Shown: positions 38,859-48,640 of the stretch, piece after piece | How positions within the stretch are numbered: the stretch's first letter is position 1 | Layout of the letters: the number at the start of each line of letters is the position of its first letter | From: Candidatus Accumulibacter sp. ACC003 | Lineage (GTDB): Bacteria; Pseudomonadota; Gammaproteobacteria; Burkholderiales; Rhodocyclaceae | Assembly: GCF_907163085.1 (NCBI RefSeq) | Contig: NZ_CAJQTX010000005.1 | Coordinates: forward strand, 310,001 to 374,000 | Direction of reading: 5' to 3' | Length of the DNA: 64,000 nucleotides | Notes under the pieces: model-generated | The model's database searches: none | What the model saw: only the letters and a program-made list of their open reading frames with translations | What the model was told of the DNA's origin: nothing | Program-made: the position numbers and the translations under genes

Positions 38859-38990
38859 CTCGAGCGGTCGGACGAGCAGACCAGCGCTTTGTCTCATTCA
38901 AGGCCGCCGGGCGTCAAGGGCTGTGTGCTGGCAGAAGGCGATGGCGTACTGCAAAGTCGTTCGGGAGCTCTTGTTTTCACGCATCCATCA

Positions 38991-39006
38991 GTATATGCTT
39001 ATATAC
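38991..39006 (+). promoter_or_regulatory. Inverted repeat operator-like site before the RND operon
   Basis: GTATATGCTTATATAC is a perfect 6-bp inverted repeat with a 4-nt spacer in an AT-rich island, directly abutting the adaptor start codon. ArsR-family repressors bind sites of this general shape, and such sites often overlap the promoter; no arsR gene is in the window. It may also supply a -10 element, in which case the true translation start would lie further downstream. Confidence 0.45.
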
Positions 39007-40059
39007 ATGATTAAGGATCGCCGACCCGGATTTCCCAGTTGCCTGCGCTTGCCACGCTGGCGGACCCTGCTTGCCGCGCTGACCAGCGCCGTTTCTCTGA
39101 GCGTTGCGCTGCCCGCGCAGGCGCAGGCCTTGCCGACGGTGCTCGTCGAGGCGCATCCAGTCGATCTGACGCTGCCCGCCGAAGCGCTGGTCGAGGCTGT
39201 CAAGCAGGCGACGGTGGCAGCGCAGATCTCCGGTCGCGTCGTCGTCGTACAGGTCGACGCCGGCCAGGCGGTGCGCAAGGGCGATCTGCTGATGAAGATC
39301 GACGCCCGCGAAGCCAGCGAAGCAGCGGCCGGCGCCGCGGCGCTGTATGTCAATGCCCGCGCTCGCTACCAGCGCTCGCTCAGTCTGCGCCAGCAAGGCT
39401 TCGTCAGCCAGGCCGCGGTCGACCAGGCGAAGGCCGATGTCGACGCCGCGCAGGCGGCGAGCGGGCAGAGCAGCGTCGGCGTCGGCCATACCAACGTCCT
39501 TGCGCCGATCTCGGGAATCGTCGGCGAGCGGCTGACCGAGCTTGGCGAAATGGCAACGCCCGGCAAGCCGCTGCTGACCATCCATGACCCGAGCGGCCTG
39601 CGCGTCACCGCCAGCATTCCGCAGTACCGGCTGGCGCAGCTGCGCCGCACCGAGCGCGCCCGGGTTGAGTTCCCCGAGCTCGGAAAATCGATCGATGGAC
39701 TCAGCGTCACGCTCCTGCCGACTGCCGACGCGGCAACGCACGTCTCGCTCGTTCGCGTTGCCCTGCCGGCCGGCATCAGCGACGTCGTTCCCGGCATGCA
39801 CGCGCGTGTGCACTTCATTCTTGGCCGCGCCAGCAAGCTCACCGTGCCACAGGCCGCCGTCGTCCGCCGCGGCGCCGTCGCCGCCGTCTACGTCGAGAAA
39901 GACGACGGCACGCTCGGTCTGCGCCAGTTACGCCTGGGCGAAACGGTCGGCGCGGGCGAGGTCGAGGTGCTGGCCGGGCTGCACAGCGGCGAGCGCGTCG
40001 TTCTCGATCCGGTCAAGGCCGCGGTAGCGCTGAAATCCAGCCAGCCGCCGAGCCGCTAG
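39007..40059 (+). CDS. RND efflux periplasmic adaptor (HlyD/MFP family)
   Basis: A 350-aa membrane-fusion protein. The N-terminal signal peptide (residues 20-45) ends in PAQA. Next comes a lipoyl-like half motif (AAQISGRVVVVQVDAGQAVRKGDLLMKID), a short helical hairpin rich in Ala and Gln (about 105-150), the second lipoyl half (VLAPISGIVGERLTELGEMATPGKPLLTI region) and a beta-barrel domain. It should link the downstream RND pump to an outer-membrane channel. No TolC-type gene is adjacent. ATG 39007 is provisional; ATG 38995 lies 12 bp upstream and neither has a good ribosome site. Confidence 0.88.
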   Translation: MIKDRRPGFPSCLRLPRWRTLLAALTSAVSLSVALPAQAQALPTVLVEAHPVDLTLPAEALVEAVKQATVAAQISGRVVVVQVDAGQAVRKGDLLMKIDAREASEAAAGAAALYVNARARYQRSLSLRQQGFVSQAAVDQAKADVDAAQAASGQSSVGVGHTNVLAPISGIVGERLTELGEMATPGKPLLTIHDPSGLRVTASIPQYRLAQLRRTERARVEFPELGKSIDGLSVTLLPTADAATHVSLVRVALPAGISDVVPGMHARVHFILGRASKLTVPQAAVVRRGAVAAVYVEKDDGTLGLRQLRLGETVGAGEVEVLAGLHSGERVVLDPVKAAVALKSSQPPSR

Positions 40060-40061
40060 CG

Positions 40062-43000
40062 ATGGCTGTCATGGGGGTCTCCGGCCGTGTCGCCCGCTAC
40101 TTCGCCAGCTCGCAAATCACACCGCTGCTGGCGCTGGTGGCATTGCTGATGGGCGTCTTCGCGACGCTGGTAACGCCGCGCGAGGAAGAGCCGCAGATTG
40201 ACGTGACGATGGCCGACGTGTTCATCGCCTTCCCCGGCGCTTCGCTGCACGACGTCGAGAGTCTGGTGGCCATACCCGCCGAGCAGGTCTTGTCGCGCAT
40301 GTCGGGAATCGAGCACGTCTTTTCGGTATCGCGGCCGGGCATGGCGGTGGTCACCGTGCAGTTCGCCGTCGGCGTCAAATACATGGACGCGGTGGTCCGC
40401 CTCTACGACACCGTCAACTCGAATCGTGACTGGCTGCCGCAGAACCTCGGCGTTCTCGAACCGGTGGTCAAGCCGCGCGGCATCGATGATGTGCCGATCG
40501 TCTCGCTGACCTTCTGGACCACCGACCCGGCGCGCTCGGCGTACGACCTCGAGCAGGTGGCGCACGCCGCCGAGGTCGACTTCAAGCGCATCAAGGGAAC
40601 GCGCGACGTGTCGACGCTGGGCGGGCCCGGGCAGGCTCTGCGGGTACTGATGGACAGCGAGCGGATGAACGCCTATGACATCACGCCGCACGACCTGGCC
40701 GCCGCACTGCGACTCGGCAACACCCGCCAGCCTGCCGGTAACCTGGTCGCCGACAACCGCGAAGTCCTCGTCGAAACCGGCACCTACCTCGAATCGGCGG
40801 CCGACGTCCGGCAACTCGTCGTTGCCGTACGCGGCCAGGCCGGCGAGCGCAAGCCGGTGTTCGTCGGCGACGTCGCGCGCGTTGAAGAAGGCCCTGATCA
40901 GCCGCAGCAGTACGCCTGGTTCGGCAACCGCGACGGCGAGTTTCCGGCGGTGACCGTACAGGTTTCGAAAAAGCCGGGGGTCAATGCCGCCGACGTCGCC
41001 AGCGCCGTGATCGCCCGCGCCGAGTCGCTCAAGGGGACGCTGATCCCCGACGGCGTCGAAGTGACGACGACGCGCAATTATGGCCAGACGGCGACCGACA
41101 AGGCGCAGAAGCTAATCGGCAAGCTGGCCTTCGCCACCGCTTTCGTCGTTCTGCTGGTGTTCTTCGCACTCGGCAAGCGCGAGGCCGTGATTGTCGGCGT
41201 CGCCGTCAGCCTGACGCTGGCGGCGACGCTGTTCGCCTCGTGGGCCTGGGGCTTCACGCTCAACCGTGTGTCGCTGTTCGCGCTGATCTTTTCGATCGGC
41301 ATTCTGGTAGACGACGCCATCGTCGTCGTCGAGAACATCCACCGCTGGCAAGCACTGCAGCCGGGCAAGCCGCTGCTCGAGATCATCCCGCTAGCGGTCG
41401 ACGAGGTCGGCGGGCCGACGATCCTGGCGACGTTCACGGTCATCGCCGCGTTGCTGCCGATGGCTTTCGTCAGCGGCTTGATGGGACCGTACATGAGCCC
41501 GATCCCGATCAACTCGTCGCTCGGCATGCTGATTTCCCTCGCCGTCGCGTTTGTCGTCACGCCGTGGCTGGCGGCGCGGCTGCTGCCGGCGACCGCGCAC
41601 GCGGCGGCAGGCGACGACGCTGGCGCACAAAGTCCGGGCCGGCTCGAGCGCCTCTTTCGCCGCCTGCTGACGCCTTTCCTCGACCGCCAGAAGGGCGCAG
41701 CGGCGCGCCGCTGGCTGCTGCTGGCGATCATCGTGCTGATCGCCGGCTCGCTGGCACTCGCCGCGCTGCAATTGGTGGTCCTCAAGATGCTGCCTTTCGA
41801 CAACAAGAGCGAGTTCCAGGTCGTGCTCGACATGCCGGTCGGCACGCCGCTCGAGGAAACCGCGCGGGTGCTGCATGAACTGGGCGCCGAGGTCGCCAGG
41901 CTGCCCGAGGTGAGCAATTACCAGGCCTACGCCGGCACCGCCAGCCCGATCAATTTCAACGGCCTGGTACGCCAGTATTATCTGCGTGCCGCACCCGAAC
42001 TCGGCGACCTGCAGGTCAACCTGGTTGACCACCATCAGCGCTCACGCAAGAGCCACGAGATAGCGATCTCGGTTCGCGACGCCGTCGAAGCGATCGGCAA
42101 GCGCGCCGGCGGCAACGCCAAGGTTGTCGAAGTGCCGCCCGGGCCGCCGGTCCTGTCGCCGATCGTCGCCGAGGTCTACGGGCCCGACTACCGCGGCCAG
42201 AGGGCGGTTGCCAAGGAAGTACGCCAGGTGCTCGAGGCGACGCCCGATCTGGTGGCCATCGACGACTCGGTCAATGCGGGCGGCCAACGCTCGCTTCTGC
42301 GTGTCCTGCAGAACAAGGCAGCACTGCTCGGCGTCGCGCAAAACGAGATCGTCGACGTGCTGCGCATGGGGCTGGCCGGCGAAGACCTCACGCCACTGCG
42401 CAACAGCGGCTCGAAGTTCGAGATTCCGGTGCGCCTGACGCTGCCCGCCGAACAGAAGAGCTCACTCGATGCACTCCTCAAGCTGCGCGTCCGCGCGCAC
42501 GATGGGCGCCTGGTGCCAGTCTCGGAACTGGTCGAGGTGCAACAACTCGAGCGCGAGCAGGCGATCTACCACAAGAACCTGCTGCCGGTGGTGTACGTCG
42601 TCGCCGACATGGGCGGCAAGCTCGATTCACCGCTCTACGGCATGTTCGCCGCGCGCAGCGAAATCGCCGGCCGCGCGCTGGCTGGCGTCGATCGCGGCGC
42701 CGGCACGCTGGGCGAGTGGTTCATCCGGCAGCCAGACGCACCGGACGCGTCGTACAGCATCAAATGGGACGGCGAGTGGCAGGTAACCTACGAAACCTTC
42801 CGCGACATGGGAATCGCCTACGCTGTCGGCCTGATCCTGATCTATCTGCTGGTCGTCGCGCACTTCAAGAGCTACCTGGTGCCGCTGATCATCATGGCGC
42901 CGATCCCGCTGACGATCATCGGCGTGATGCCCGGACACGCGCTGCTCGGCAGCCAGTACACGGCGACGTCGATGATCGGCATGATCGCGCTGGCCGGAAT

Positions 43001-43283
43001 CATCGTCCGCAATTCGATTCTGCTGGTCGACTTCATCGCCCAACAGGTCAGGCAGGGAATGGATTTTCGCGAAGCAGTCATTCAATCGGCAGCGGTACGC
43101 GCCAAGCCGATCGCCCTGACCGCGCTGGCGGCGATGCTCGGCGCGCTGTTCATCGTCGACGACCCGATCTTCAATGGGCTGGCGATCAGCCTGATCTTCG
43201 GCATCCTGGTTTCCACCCTGCTGACCCTGGTGGTGATCCCGGTGCTTTACTACGCCGCCTTCAGAAAGGAGTACCAGACATGA
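40062..43283 (+). CDS. RND-family efflux permease (AcrB/HAE-like)
   Basis: A 1073-aa inner-membrane proton-driven pump with 12 membrane helices and two large periplasmic loops. The TM4 proton-relay pair is present (SIGILVDDAIVVVENIHRW). It starts 2 bp after the adaptor stop and overlaps the DUF2892 gene by 4 bp. The substrate is not evident; the sequence lacks the extended charged motifs of heavy-metal CusA pumps, so it may handle organic compounds. Confidence 0.92.
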   Translation: MAVMGVSGRVARYFASSQITPLLALVALLMGVFATLVTPREEEPQIDVTMADVFIAFPGASLHDVESLVAIPAEQVLSRMSGIEHVFSVSRPGMAVVTVQFAVGVKYMDAVVRLYDTVNSNRDWLPQNLGVLEPVVKPRGIDDVPIVSLTFWTTDPARSAYDLEQVAHAAEVDFKRIKGTRDVSTLGGPGQALRVLMDSERMNAYDITPHDLAAALRLGNTRQPAGNLVADNREVLVETGTYLESAADVRQLVVAVRGQAGERKPVFVGDVARVEEGPDQPQQYAWFGNRDGEFPAVTVQVSKKPGVNAADVASAVIARAESLKGTLIPDGVEVTTTRNYGQTATDKAQKLIGKLAFATAFVVLLVFFALGKREAVIVGVAVSLTLAATLFASWAWGFTLNRVSLFALIFSIGILVDDAIVVVENIHRWQALQPGKPLLEIIPLAVDEVGGPTILATFTVIAALLPMAFVSGLMGPYMSPIPINSSLGMLISLAVAFVVTPWLAARLLPATAHAAAGDDAGAQSPGRLERLFRRLLTPFLDRQKGAAARRWLLLAIIVLIAGSLALAALQLVVLKMLPFDNKSEFQVVLDMPVGTPLEETARVLHELGAEVARLPEVSNYQAYAGTASPINFNGLVRQYYLRAAPELGDLQVNLVDHHQRSRKSHEIAISVRDAVEAIGKRAGGNAKVVEVPPGPPVLSPIVAEVYGPDYRGQRAVAKEVRQVLEATPDLVAIDDSVNAGGQRSLLRVLQNKAALLGVAQNEIVDVLRMGLAGEDLTPLRNSGSKFEIPVRLTLPAEQKSSLDALLKLRVRAHDGRLVPVSELVEVQQLEREQAIYHKNLLPVVYVVADMGGKLDSPLYGMFAARSEIAGRALAGVDRGAGTLGEWFIRQPDAPDASYSIKWDGEWQVTYETFRDMGIAYAVGLILIYLLVVAHFKSYLVPLIIMAPIPLTIIGVMPGHALLGSQYTATSMIGMIALAGIIVRNSILLVDFIAQQVRQGMDFREAVIQSAAVRAKPIALTALAAMLGALFIVDDPIFNGLAISLIFGILVSTLLTLVVIPVLYYAAFRKEYQT

Positions 43284-43525
43284 CAACCGATCGCGCCGTG
43301 CGCATCATGGCCGGCAGTTTCATCCTCATCTCACTGGCGCTGGGTGTCGAAGCGAGCCCGCTCTTCGTCTCCGGGAATTTCCTGTGGTTTACCGTCTTCG
43401 TCGGCGCCAACCTGTTGCAGAGCGGCTTCACGCGCTTCTGCCCGGCCGAAAGCATCATGGTCAAACTCGGCATGAAGCGGCTCGACGATTCGTCGTGCGG
43501 CCGCCCGGAGTTGGGTCAACGCTGA
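43280..43525 (+). CDS. DUF2892 (YgaP-like) small membrane protein
   Basis: An 81-aa protein with two membrane helices (about 8-26 and 30-48) followed by GFTRFCPAESIMVKLGMK, the Cys-containing pattern found in the transmembrane domain of YgaP. Such proteins often accompany rhodanese and RND genes in sulfur-stress loci. Its ATG overlaps the pump stop (ATGA). This context hints that the operon answers to a sulfur or thiol signal; that is an inference. Confidence 0.8.
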   Translation: MTTDRAVRIMAGSFILISLALGVEASPLFVSGNFLWFTVFVGANLLQSGFTRFCPAESIMVKLGMKRLDDSSCGRPELGQR

Positions 43526-43585
43526 ATCGCGGCGTCGCCAGCCGCTGGGCGGCGCCGGCCCGCGCGCAACTACCGGAAGTCGCCA

Positions 43586-43615
43586 CCGAGCGGCTTGTTG
43601 GTCAAGCACGCTCGG
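43586..43615. terminator. Hairpin between convergent genes, possible bidirectional terminator
   Basis: A 12-bp stem (CCGAGCG-GCTTG with CAAGC-A-CGCTCGG, one bulged A) and a 5-nt TTGGT loop lie between the stop codons of the DUF2892 and acuI genes. No U-tract follows on either strand. Confidence 0.4.
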
Positions 43616-43634
43616 CGACGCCGCCTGCTGCGCT

Positions 43635-44618
43635 CTAGCGACTGACGTCGACGACCACCCGCCCGCGGACCTTGCCTTCGAGCAACTCGGCGGCGACGGC
43701 AATCGCTTCGCTCAGACCAATGGACCGGGTAATCGCATCGAGCCGGGCGATCTCGAGGTCGCGGCCAAGGCGCTCCCAGGCTTCCTGACGGACGGCTAGC
43801 GGGGCCATCACGCTGTCGATGCCGTAGAGCGTCACGCCGCGCAGGATGAAGGGCGCCACGGTGGCCGGGAAATCCATGCCGCCGGCCAGCCCGCAAGCCG
43901 CCACCGCACCGCGATAGCGGGTTGTCGCACAGGCATTGGCCAGCGTGTGGCTGCCGACGGTGTCGATGACGCCGGCCCAGCGTTCCTTGCCGATTGGCTT
44001 GCCGGGTGCCGACAATTCGCTGCGCTCGATGACCGAGCTGGCACCGAGCGCTTTGAGGTGCTCGGCTTCAGCGGCCCGGCCGGTCGACGCGACGACCGTG
44101 TAACCGAGTTTGGCCAGCACGGCAATGGCCACGCTGCCGACGCCGCCATTGGCGCCGGTGACCAGAATCTCGCCGTCGGCCGGCTTGATGCCATGCTTTT
44201 CAAGAGCCAGTACGCAGAGCATGGCGGTATAGCCAGCGGTACCGATGGCCATCGCCTGGCAGGCGGTGAAACTCTGCGGTAGCGGCACCAGCCATTCGCC
44301 CTTGACACGAGCCTTCTCGGCGAGACCGCCGCAATGCGTTTCGCCGACGCCCCAACCGTTCAGGACGACGCGGTCACCGGCTTTCCAGGCGGCGTTCGAG
44401 CTGTCGATCACGGTGCCGGCGAAGTCGATCCCGGGCACCATCGGAAAGCGGCGAACGACCGGCGATTTGCCGGTAATCGCCAGGCCATCCTTGTAATTGA
44501 GCGTCGAGAACTCGACGCCAACGGTGACATCACCCTCGGGCAGTACCGCGTCGTCGATGTCCTGCAGTTGCGCCTGATAGACGCCGTCGTCTTTGGTAAT
44601 CAGAATTCCCTTGAACAT
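43635..44618 (-). CDS. acuI: Acrylyl-CoA reductase-type quinone oxidoreductase
   Basis: A 327-aa MDR-superfamily NADPH-dependent reductase of the YhdH/AcuI group. It has the N-terminal [12 protein letters not shown] and [19 protein letters not shown], and a Rossmann motif [23 protein letters not shown]. It reduces acryloyl-CoA to propionyl-CoA and so removes a toxic electrophile. ATG 44618 has AGGAG upstream. The tetR-type gene just upstream is probably its regulator, as in acuR-acuI loci. Confidence 0.92.
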   Translation of the reverse strand: MFKGILITKDDGVYQAQLQDIDDAVLPEGDVTVGVEFSTLNYKDGLAITGKSPVVRRFPMVPGIDFAGTVIDSSNAAWKAGDRVVLNGWGVGETHCGGLAEKARVKGEWLVPLPQSFTACQAMAIGTAGYTAMLCVLALEKHGIKPADGEILVTGANGGVGSVAIAVLAKLGYTVVASTGRAAEAEHLKALGASSVIERSELSAPGKPIGKERWAGVIDTVGSHTLANACATTRYRGAVAACGLAGGMDFPATVAPFILRGVTLYGIDSVMAPLAVRQEAWERLGRDLEIARLDAITRSIGLSEAIAVAAELLEGKVRGRVVVDVSR

Positions 44619-44642
44619 GGTGTTTCTCCTTTTCAATGAACA

Positions 44643-44662
44643 ATTAGACCGCATAACTACAA
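44643..44662 (-). promoter_or_regulatory. Candidate TetR operator upstream of acuI
   Basis: On the minus strand TTGTAG-N4-GCGGTCTAAT lies 25 bp before the acuI start. The same pattern with one base change (GCAGTCTAAT) and identical spacing occurs upstream of the tetR-type gene, with 15 of 20 positions identical. Confidence 0.55.
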
Positions 44663-44677
44663 CCAGACCAGCAAAAA

Positions 44678-45331
44678 TCAACGGCGCGGCAAGGCCGCCA
44701 GAAACAGCTTGAAGAAGGCCTGCATCGGCGCTGTTGACCGGCTCAGGCGGGCGCGCAGGATTGCTCCCTCCCAACCGACCCAAAAGGCGTGCGCCAGCGC
44801 CGGGCCATCGACATCGACCGCCAGTTCGCCAGCCGCCTGCGCGTCGTCGAGACAGCCCGCCAGGCGCCTCTCCCAATCGACGAGAATGGCTTCCAGCCGC
44901 AGGCGCAGCGTCTCGTCGAGAACGCTGACTTCCTGCCCAAGATTGCCAACCAGGCAACCGCGGGCGAAGTCATGGCGTTCGACGCCCCGGCAAGCGTCGT
45001 CGACAAACGACGCCAGACGCGCCAGCGGCGCCAGCTCCTGCTTGCCAAAATGGCGGTCGAGCTTGCGCGCGAAGTACTCGGCATAGGCGTCGAGGGTCGC
45101 CGCGACGAAGGCGTCCTTGCTGTCGAAGTAGTGGTAGAACGAGCCCTTCGGCACATTGATCGATTTCAGGACGTCATCCAGAGCGGTCGCACTGACGCCC
45201 TGCGTGGTCAGCATTTCGATGCCGCGGCGGATCAGCAGCACTCGGGTGTCGGCGTAATCAAGGCCGTTACGGGCCGGACGACCGCGTGGACGGCGAGGGA
45301 GAGGGGGGGAAAGAGCGTGCGTTGTGGCCAT
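44678..45331 (-). CDS. TetR-family regulator, probably AcuR-like
   Basis: A 217-aa repressor. A basic leader ([11 protein letters not shown]) precedes the N-terminal HTH ([31 protein letters not shown], about residues 45-75), followed by an all-helical ligand domain with a conserved Cys-containing [13 protein letters not shown]. In the AcuR/NemR group such regulators sense acrylate or electrophiles. It lies 59 bp upstream of acuI in the same direction. Extension upstream of ATG 45331 is rejected because the likely operator sits there. Confidence 0.87.
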   Translation of the reverse strand: MATTHALSPPLPRRPRGRPARNGLDYADTRVLLIRRGIEMLTTQGVSATALDDVLKSINVPKGSFYHYFDSKDAFVAATLDAYAEYFARKLDRHFGKQELAPLARLASFVDDACRGVERHDFARGCLVGNLGQEVSVLDETLRLRLEAILVDWERRLAGCLDDAQAAGELAVDVDGPALAHAFWVGWEGAILRARLSRSTAPMQAFFKLFLAALPRR

Positions 45332-45340
45332 GCAAGCAAT

Positions 45341-45360
45341 ATTAGACTGCGCGCCTACAA
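45341..45360 (-). promoter_or_regulatory. Candidate TetR operator upstream of the tetR-type gene
   Basis: TTGTAG-N4-GCAGTCTAAT on the minus strand, ending 9 bp before the start codon. It matches the site before acuI, which suggests autoregulation together with acuI control. Confidence 0.55.
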
Positions 45361-45462
45361 TTGTCAAAGACCGTCGTGCCATCCACCCGGGCTGTCCGGG
45401 TCGTAGCCGGTCGACGCGACGAATGGCGGCCCGGCGACAAACCTCATCGCCAGCCGCACGCT

Positions 45463-45834
45463 TCAGCCGCCGACGCGCTTGACGGTGAAGCCGGCCTTGG
45501 TGAGGTAATCGATCACTCGCTGGCAATGATCGCCCTGCACTTCGATGACGCCGTCCTTGACAGTGCCGCCCGAGCCGCAAGCGTTCTTCAAGGACTTGCC
45601 GAGCGTCGCGAGTTCGCTGGCGTTGAGCGCCGCGTCACGCACCACGGTCACCGTCTTGCCACCGCGCCCCTTGCTTTCGCGGCCGACGCGAACGACACCA
45701 TCACCCCGAGGACGCGACGCCGCCTGTCTGGCGGCGCAGACGCAGGCGCAGGCGGCCAACGGCTGGCGACACGTCGGGCACATGCGGCCACTATCGGTGG
45801 CATAGACCAGCCCACCAGCGCTCGTTTTAGGCAT
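45463..45834 (-). CDS. SUI1/YciH-type translation factor-like protein
   Basis: A 123-aa protein. It has an N-terminal Cys-rich zinc-ribbon-like part (MCPTCRQPLAACACVC) and a C-terminal eIF1/SUI1 fold (GRGGKTVTVVRD, LKNACGSGGTVKDGVIEVQGDH). YciH homologues act on the ribosome and affect initiation fidelity. ATG 45834 is chosen over a longer open frame because it gives the family N-terminus. It lies 64 bp downstream of glnE on the same strand. Confidence 0.87.
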   Translation of the reverse strand: MPKTSAGGLVYATDSGRMCPTCRQPLAACACVCAARQAASRPRGDGVVRVGRESKGRGGKTVTVVRDAALNASELATLGKSLKNACGSGGTVKDGVIEVQGDHCQRVIDYLTKAGFTVKRVGG

Positions 45835-45898
45835 CGCTACACTCTCCTCGTGGTGGCACCGGACATGGTTTTGTCGGGTCGCTTGCGGTCCACGCCGC

Positions 45899-48640
45899 TC
45901 AAGGCTCGGCAAAGACCGCCTGCCAGAGCGCGCCGACGGCGTCGATCTGGCAAGCGACCGTCGCGCGCTCGACGCGCGCGCGACGGTCGGCGTTGAGCCG
46001 CAGGACGTGCTGCATGCGGCGGAACTCGCGGTAGGCGCTTTGCGCCGACGCCGCCAGTTCGCCCGCAATCAAGCCGAGTTCGGCGGCGATGCCGAGCAGC
46101 GCGATGTTGCCGAGGTTACCGCACAGCCGGGCGTACGTATGTGCGTGACCGAGGATCAGGTACTGGACGATGAACTCGACGTCGATCAGGCCGCCGCGAT
46201 CGTGCTTGATGTCGAAGATTTCTTCACTGCGCGAGCCGTGTTCGTCAAACATCCGCTGGCGCATCGACAGGACTTCTTCACGCAGCTTGGCAAGCTCGCG
46301 CGGCTGCCGCAGGACCTCGATACGAATCGCCTCGAACTGCTTGCCGACGGCCGCGTCGCCGGCGCAGAAACGGGCACGCGTCAGCGCCTGGTGTTCCCAC
46401 ACCCAGGCGTTCTGCAGCTGATAATCGCGAAAGGCCGCGATCGGCGAAACCAGCATTCCCGAGTCGCCGTTCGGCCGCAGTCGCAGGTCGACTTCGAAGA
46501 GCATCCCGGCCGACGTCCGGCTCGACATCCAGGTGCTCATGCGCTGGCCCAGGCGTGCGTAGAGTTCGCCGGTGCCGTCCTGCGGGTCGTCGTGCAGGTA
46601 GATCAGGTCGAGATCGGAAGCGAAGCCCAGTTCCTTGCCGCCGAGCTTGCCGTAAGCGATCACCGCGAAGCGCGGCGCTTGCTCGGGATCGGGGTGACGA
46701 TCGCGCAGGCGCCGCCAGCAGAGGTCCATCGTCGTCTGAACCATGATGTCGGCAAGTTGGCTGAGGCGGTCGGCGAGATGCTCGACGGTATGCAAGCCGG
46801 CGATATCCTGCGCCAGAAAGCGGAGAACCTGCGCGTGGTGCGTTTCGCGGAGGATATCCATCTCGCGCTCGGTGTCGTCGCGATGCTGCGCCAGTCGCGC
46901 TTGCAGCTCGTCGCGAAATTCCTGCCAATCGGTGGACACGTCGAAGATCCGCGAGTCGAGCAGCTCGTCGAGGAGAATCGGATGACGCGTCAGGTAGTCT
47001 GCCGCCCACGACGAGCTGCCGATCAGTTCGGCGAGCTGCGTCAGCGCCTGCGGATACTGTTGCAGGAGCGCCAGATAGGCGCCGCGCTGGCTGATCGTCT
47101 CCATGAAGTCGAGGCCGCGCTGCCAGGTCGCGTCTGGCGTGCTGGTGGCCGCAGCGGCTTCGAGCAGACGCGGCCCGAGGGCATCGAGGCGCTCGCGGTT
47201 GCTCGCCGGCAGCTGCCGGTAACGACTGCTCTGGCGGAAGCTGTGCAGGCGTTCGAGAATCGCTTGCGGCTGGCGAAAACCGAGCGTCGTCAGCCGTTCT
47301 AGCGCGTCGTCGCCGGCGGCCGCTTCCTCCCAGATGCCGAGCAAGGGATGGCTACCTTCTTCGGGCTCCGAGAAGACCTCGTCAAAGCAGCGCGAAACGA
47401 TCGCCCGGTGCGCGTCGAGAACCGCCATGAACGCCGGCCAGTCGCTGCAAGCCATTGATCCGGCGATCTGCAGGCGCTCGTCCGCGCTGGTCGGCAGGCG
47501 GTGCGTCTGGGCGTCGTTGACGTACTGCAAGCGGTGCTCGAGGCGACGCAAAAAACCGTAGGCGGCGGCCAGTTGCTGCTCGGTTTCGGCAGGCAGCAGG
47601 CGACGCTCGGCGAGCACCGCGAGGACCGCCAGCGTCGGCCGAACTTGCAGGGCTGAGTCGCGACCGCCACGAATCAACTGGAAGACCTGCGCGATGAACT
47701 CGATTTCGCGAATACCGCCGGGACCCAGCTTGATGTGCTCGGCCATGTCCTTGCGTGTCACCTCGCGGCGAATCTGCGCGTGCAGGTCGCGCATGGCATT
47801 GATCGCGCCGAAGTCGAGGTACTTGCGAAAAACGAAGGGGCGGCAGATGTCCTGCAGGGCGCGCACCCAGTCGGCCTGCAGATTGACGCCCTGGTTCAGC
47901 ACCCTGGCCTTGATCCACGCGTAACGCTCCCATTCACGGCCTTGCGTGATCAGGTAGTTTTCGAACGAGTCGAGCGAGCAGACCAGCGGTCCCGAGTCGC
48001 CGTTTGGCCGCAAGCGCATATCGACGCGGAACACCTGCCCGTCTTCGGTGATATCGTCAAGAGCGCCGATCAGCCGCTTGCCGAGCCGCTGAAAAAAATC
48101 GTAATTATCGATCCGCCGACCGCCACCACCGGCGGTCTGTCCTTCCTCCGGGTAGATGAAGATGAAATCGACGTCCGAAGAGACGTTGAGCTCGCGGCCG
48201 CCGAGCTTGCCCATGCCGATCACCAGCAGGCGCTGCGGCTGCCCCTGACTGTCCAGTGGCTCGCCGAATTGCGCACTGAGCTGGCGATGGCAGAAGTCGA
48301 GCGCGAAGTTGCAGCTGAGTTCGGCGAACAGCGTCATGCTTTCGACGACTTCGCTCAAGGGCGCGACGCCGCCGAGGTCGCGGACAATCAGGGTCGTCAT
48401 CAAGCGCTGCCGCAGTCGGCGCAGCGCGCGTTTCAGTTCCTCGTCGCCAGCGGTCGCTTCGCCGGCCAGAAAAGCACGCATCTCCTCGACGCCAAGCGCC
48501 TGCACCCGCCGTTCAGCCAGCCAGTCGGCGATTTCGGGGCGGGCGCCGAGCACGTTGCGCAGGTAGTGACTGTGCATCTGCGCGGTCGGCCAGGGAGCGT
48601 CCAGTGTCGGCGAATTGGCCGTATGAGCGGTTAAATCCAT
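45899..48640 (-). CDS. glnE: Bifunctional glutamine synthetase adenylyltransferase/deadenylase
   Basis: A 913-aa protein. Its two nucleotidyltransferase domains are both intact: the N-terminal GMGKLGGRELNVSSDVDFIF (deadenylase half) and the C-terminal AYGKLGGKELGFASDLDLIY (adenylylase half). It modifies glutamine synthetase in response to the PII protein and glutamine. ATG 48640 starts MDLTAHTANSP; a 16-codon extension upstream is open but not conserved. It is divergent from the yhdP-type gene. Confidence 0.95.
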   Translation of the reverse strand: MDLTAHTANSPTLDAPWPTAQMHSHYLRNVLGARPEIADWLAERRVQALGVEEMRAFLAGEATAGDEELKRALRRLRQRLMTTLIVRDLGGVAPLSEVVESMTLFAELSCNFALDFCHRQLSAQFGEPLDSQGQPQRLLVIGMGKLGGRELNVSSDVDFIFIYPEEGQTAGGGGRRIDNYDFFQRLGKRLIGALDDITEDGQVFRVDMRLRPNGDSGPLVCSLDSFENYLITQGREWERYAWIKARVLNQGVNLQADWVRALQDICRPFVFRKYLDFGAINAMRDLHAQIRREVTRKDMAEHIKLGPGGIREIEFIAQVFQLIRGGRDSALQVRPTLAVLAVLAERRLLPAETEQQLAAAYGFLRRLEHRLQYVNDAQTHRLPTSADERLQIAGSMACSDWPAFMAVLDAHRAIVSRCFDEVFSEPEEGSHPLLGIWEEAAAGDDALERLTTLGFRQPQAILERLHSFRQSSRYRQLPASNRERLDALGPRLLEAAAATSTPDATWQRGLDFMETISQRGAYLALLQQYPQALTQLAELIGSSSWAADYLTRHPILLDELLDSRIFDVSTDWQEFRDELQARLAQHRDDTEREMDILRETHHAQVLRFLAQDIAGLHTVEHLADRLSQLADIMVQTTMDLCWRRLRDRHPDPEQAPRFAVIAYGKLGGKELGFASDLDLIYLHDDPQDGTGELYARLGQRMSTWMSSRTSAGMLFEVDLRLRPNGDSGMLVSPIAAFRDYQLQNAWVWEHQALTRARFCAGDAAVGKQFEAIRIEVLRQPRELAKLREEVLSMRQRMFDEHGSRSEEIFDIKHDRGGLIDVEFIVQYLILGHAHTYARLCGNLGNIALLGIAAELGLIAGELAASAQSAYREFRRMQHVLRLNADRRARVERATVACQIDAVGALWQAVFAEP

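Noticed and set aside
46007-47302. 431-codon plus-strand frame opposite glnE
   Set aside because: glnE on the other strand is fully conserved; this frame has no recognisable domain.
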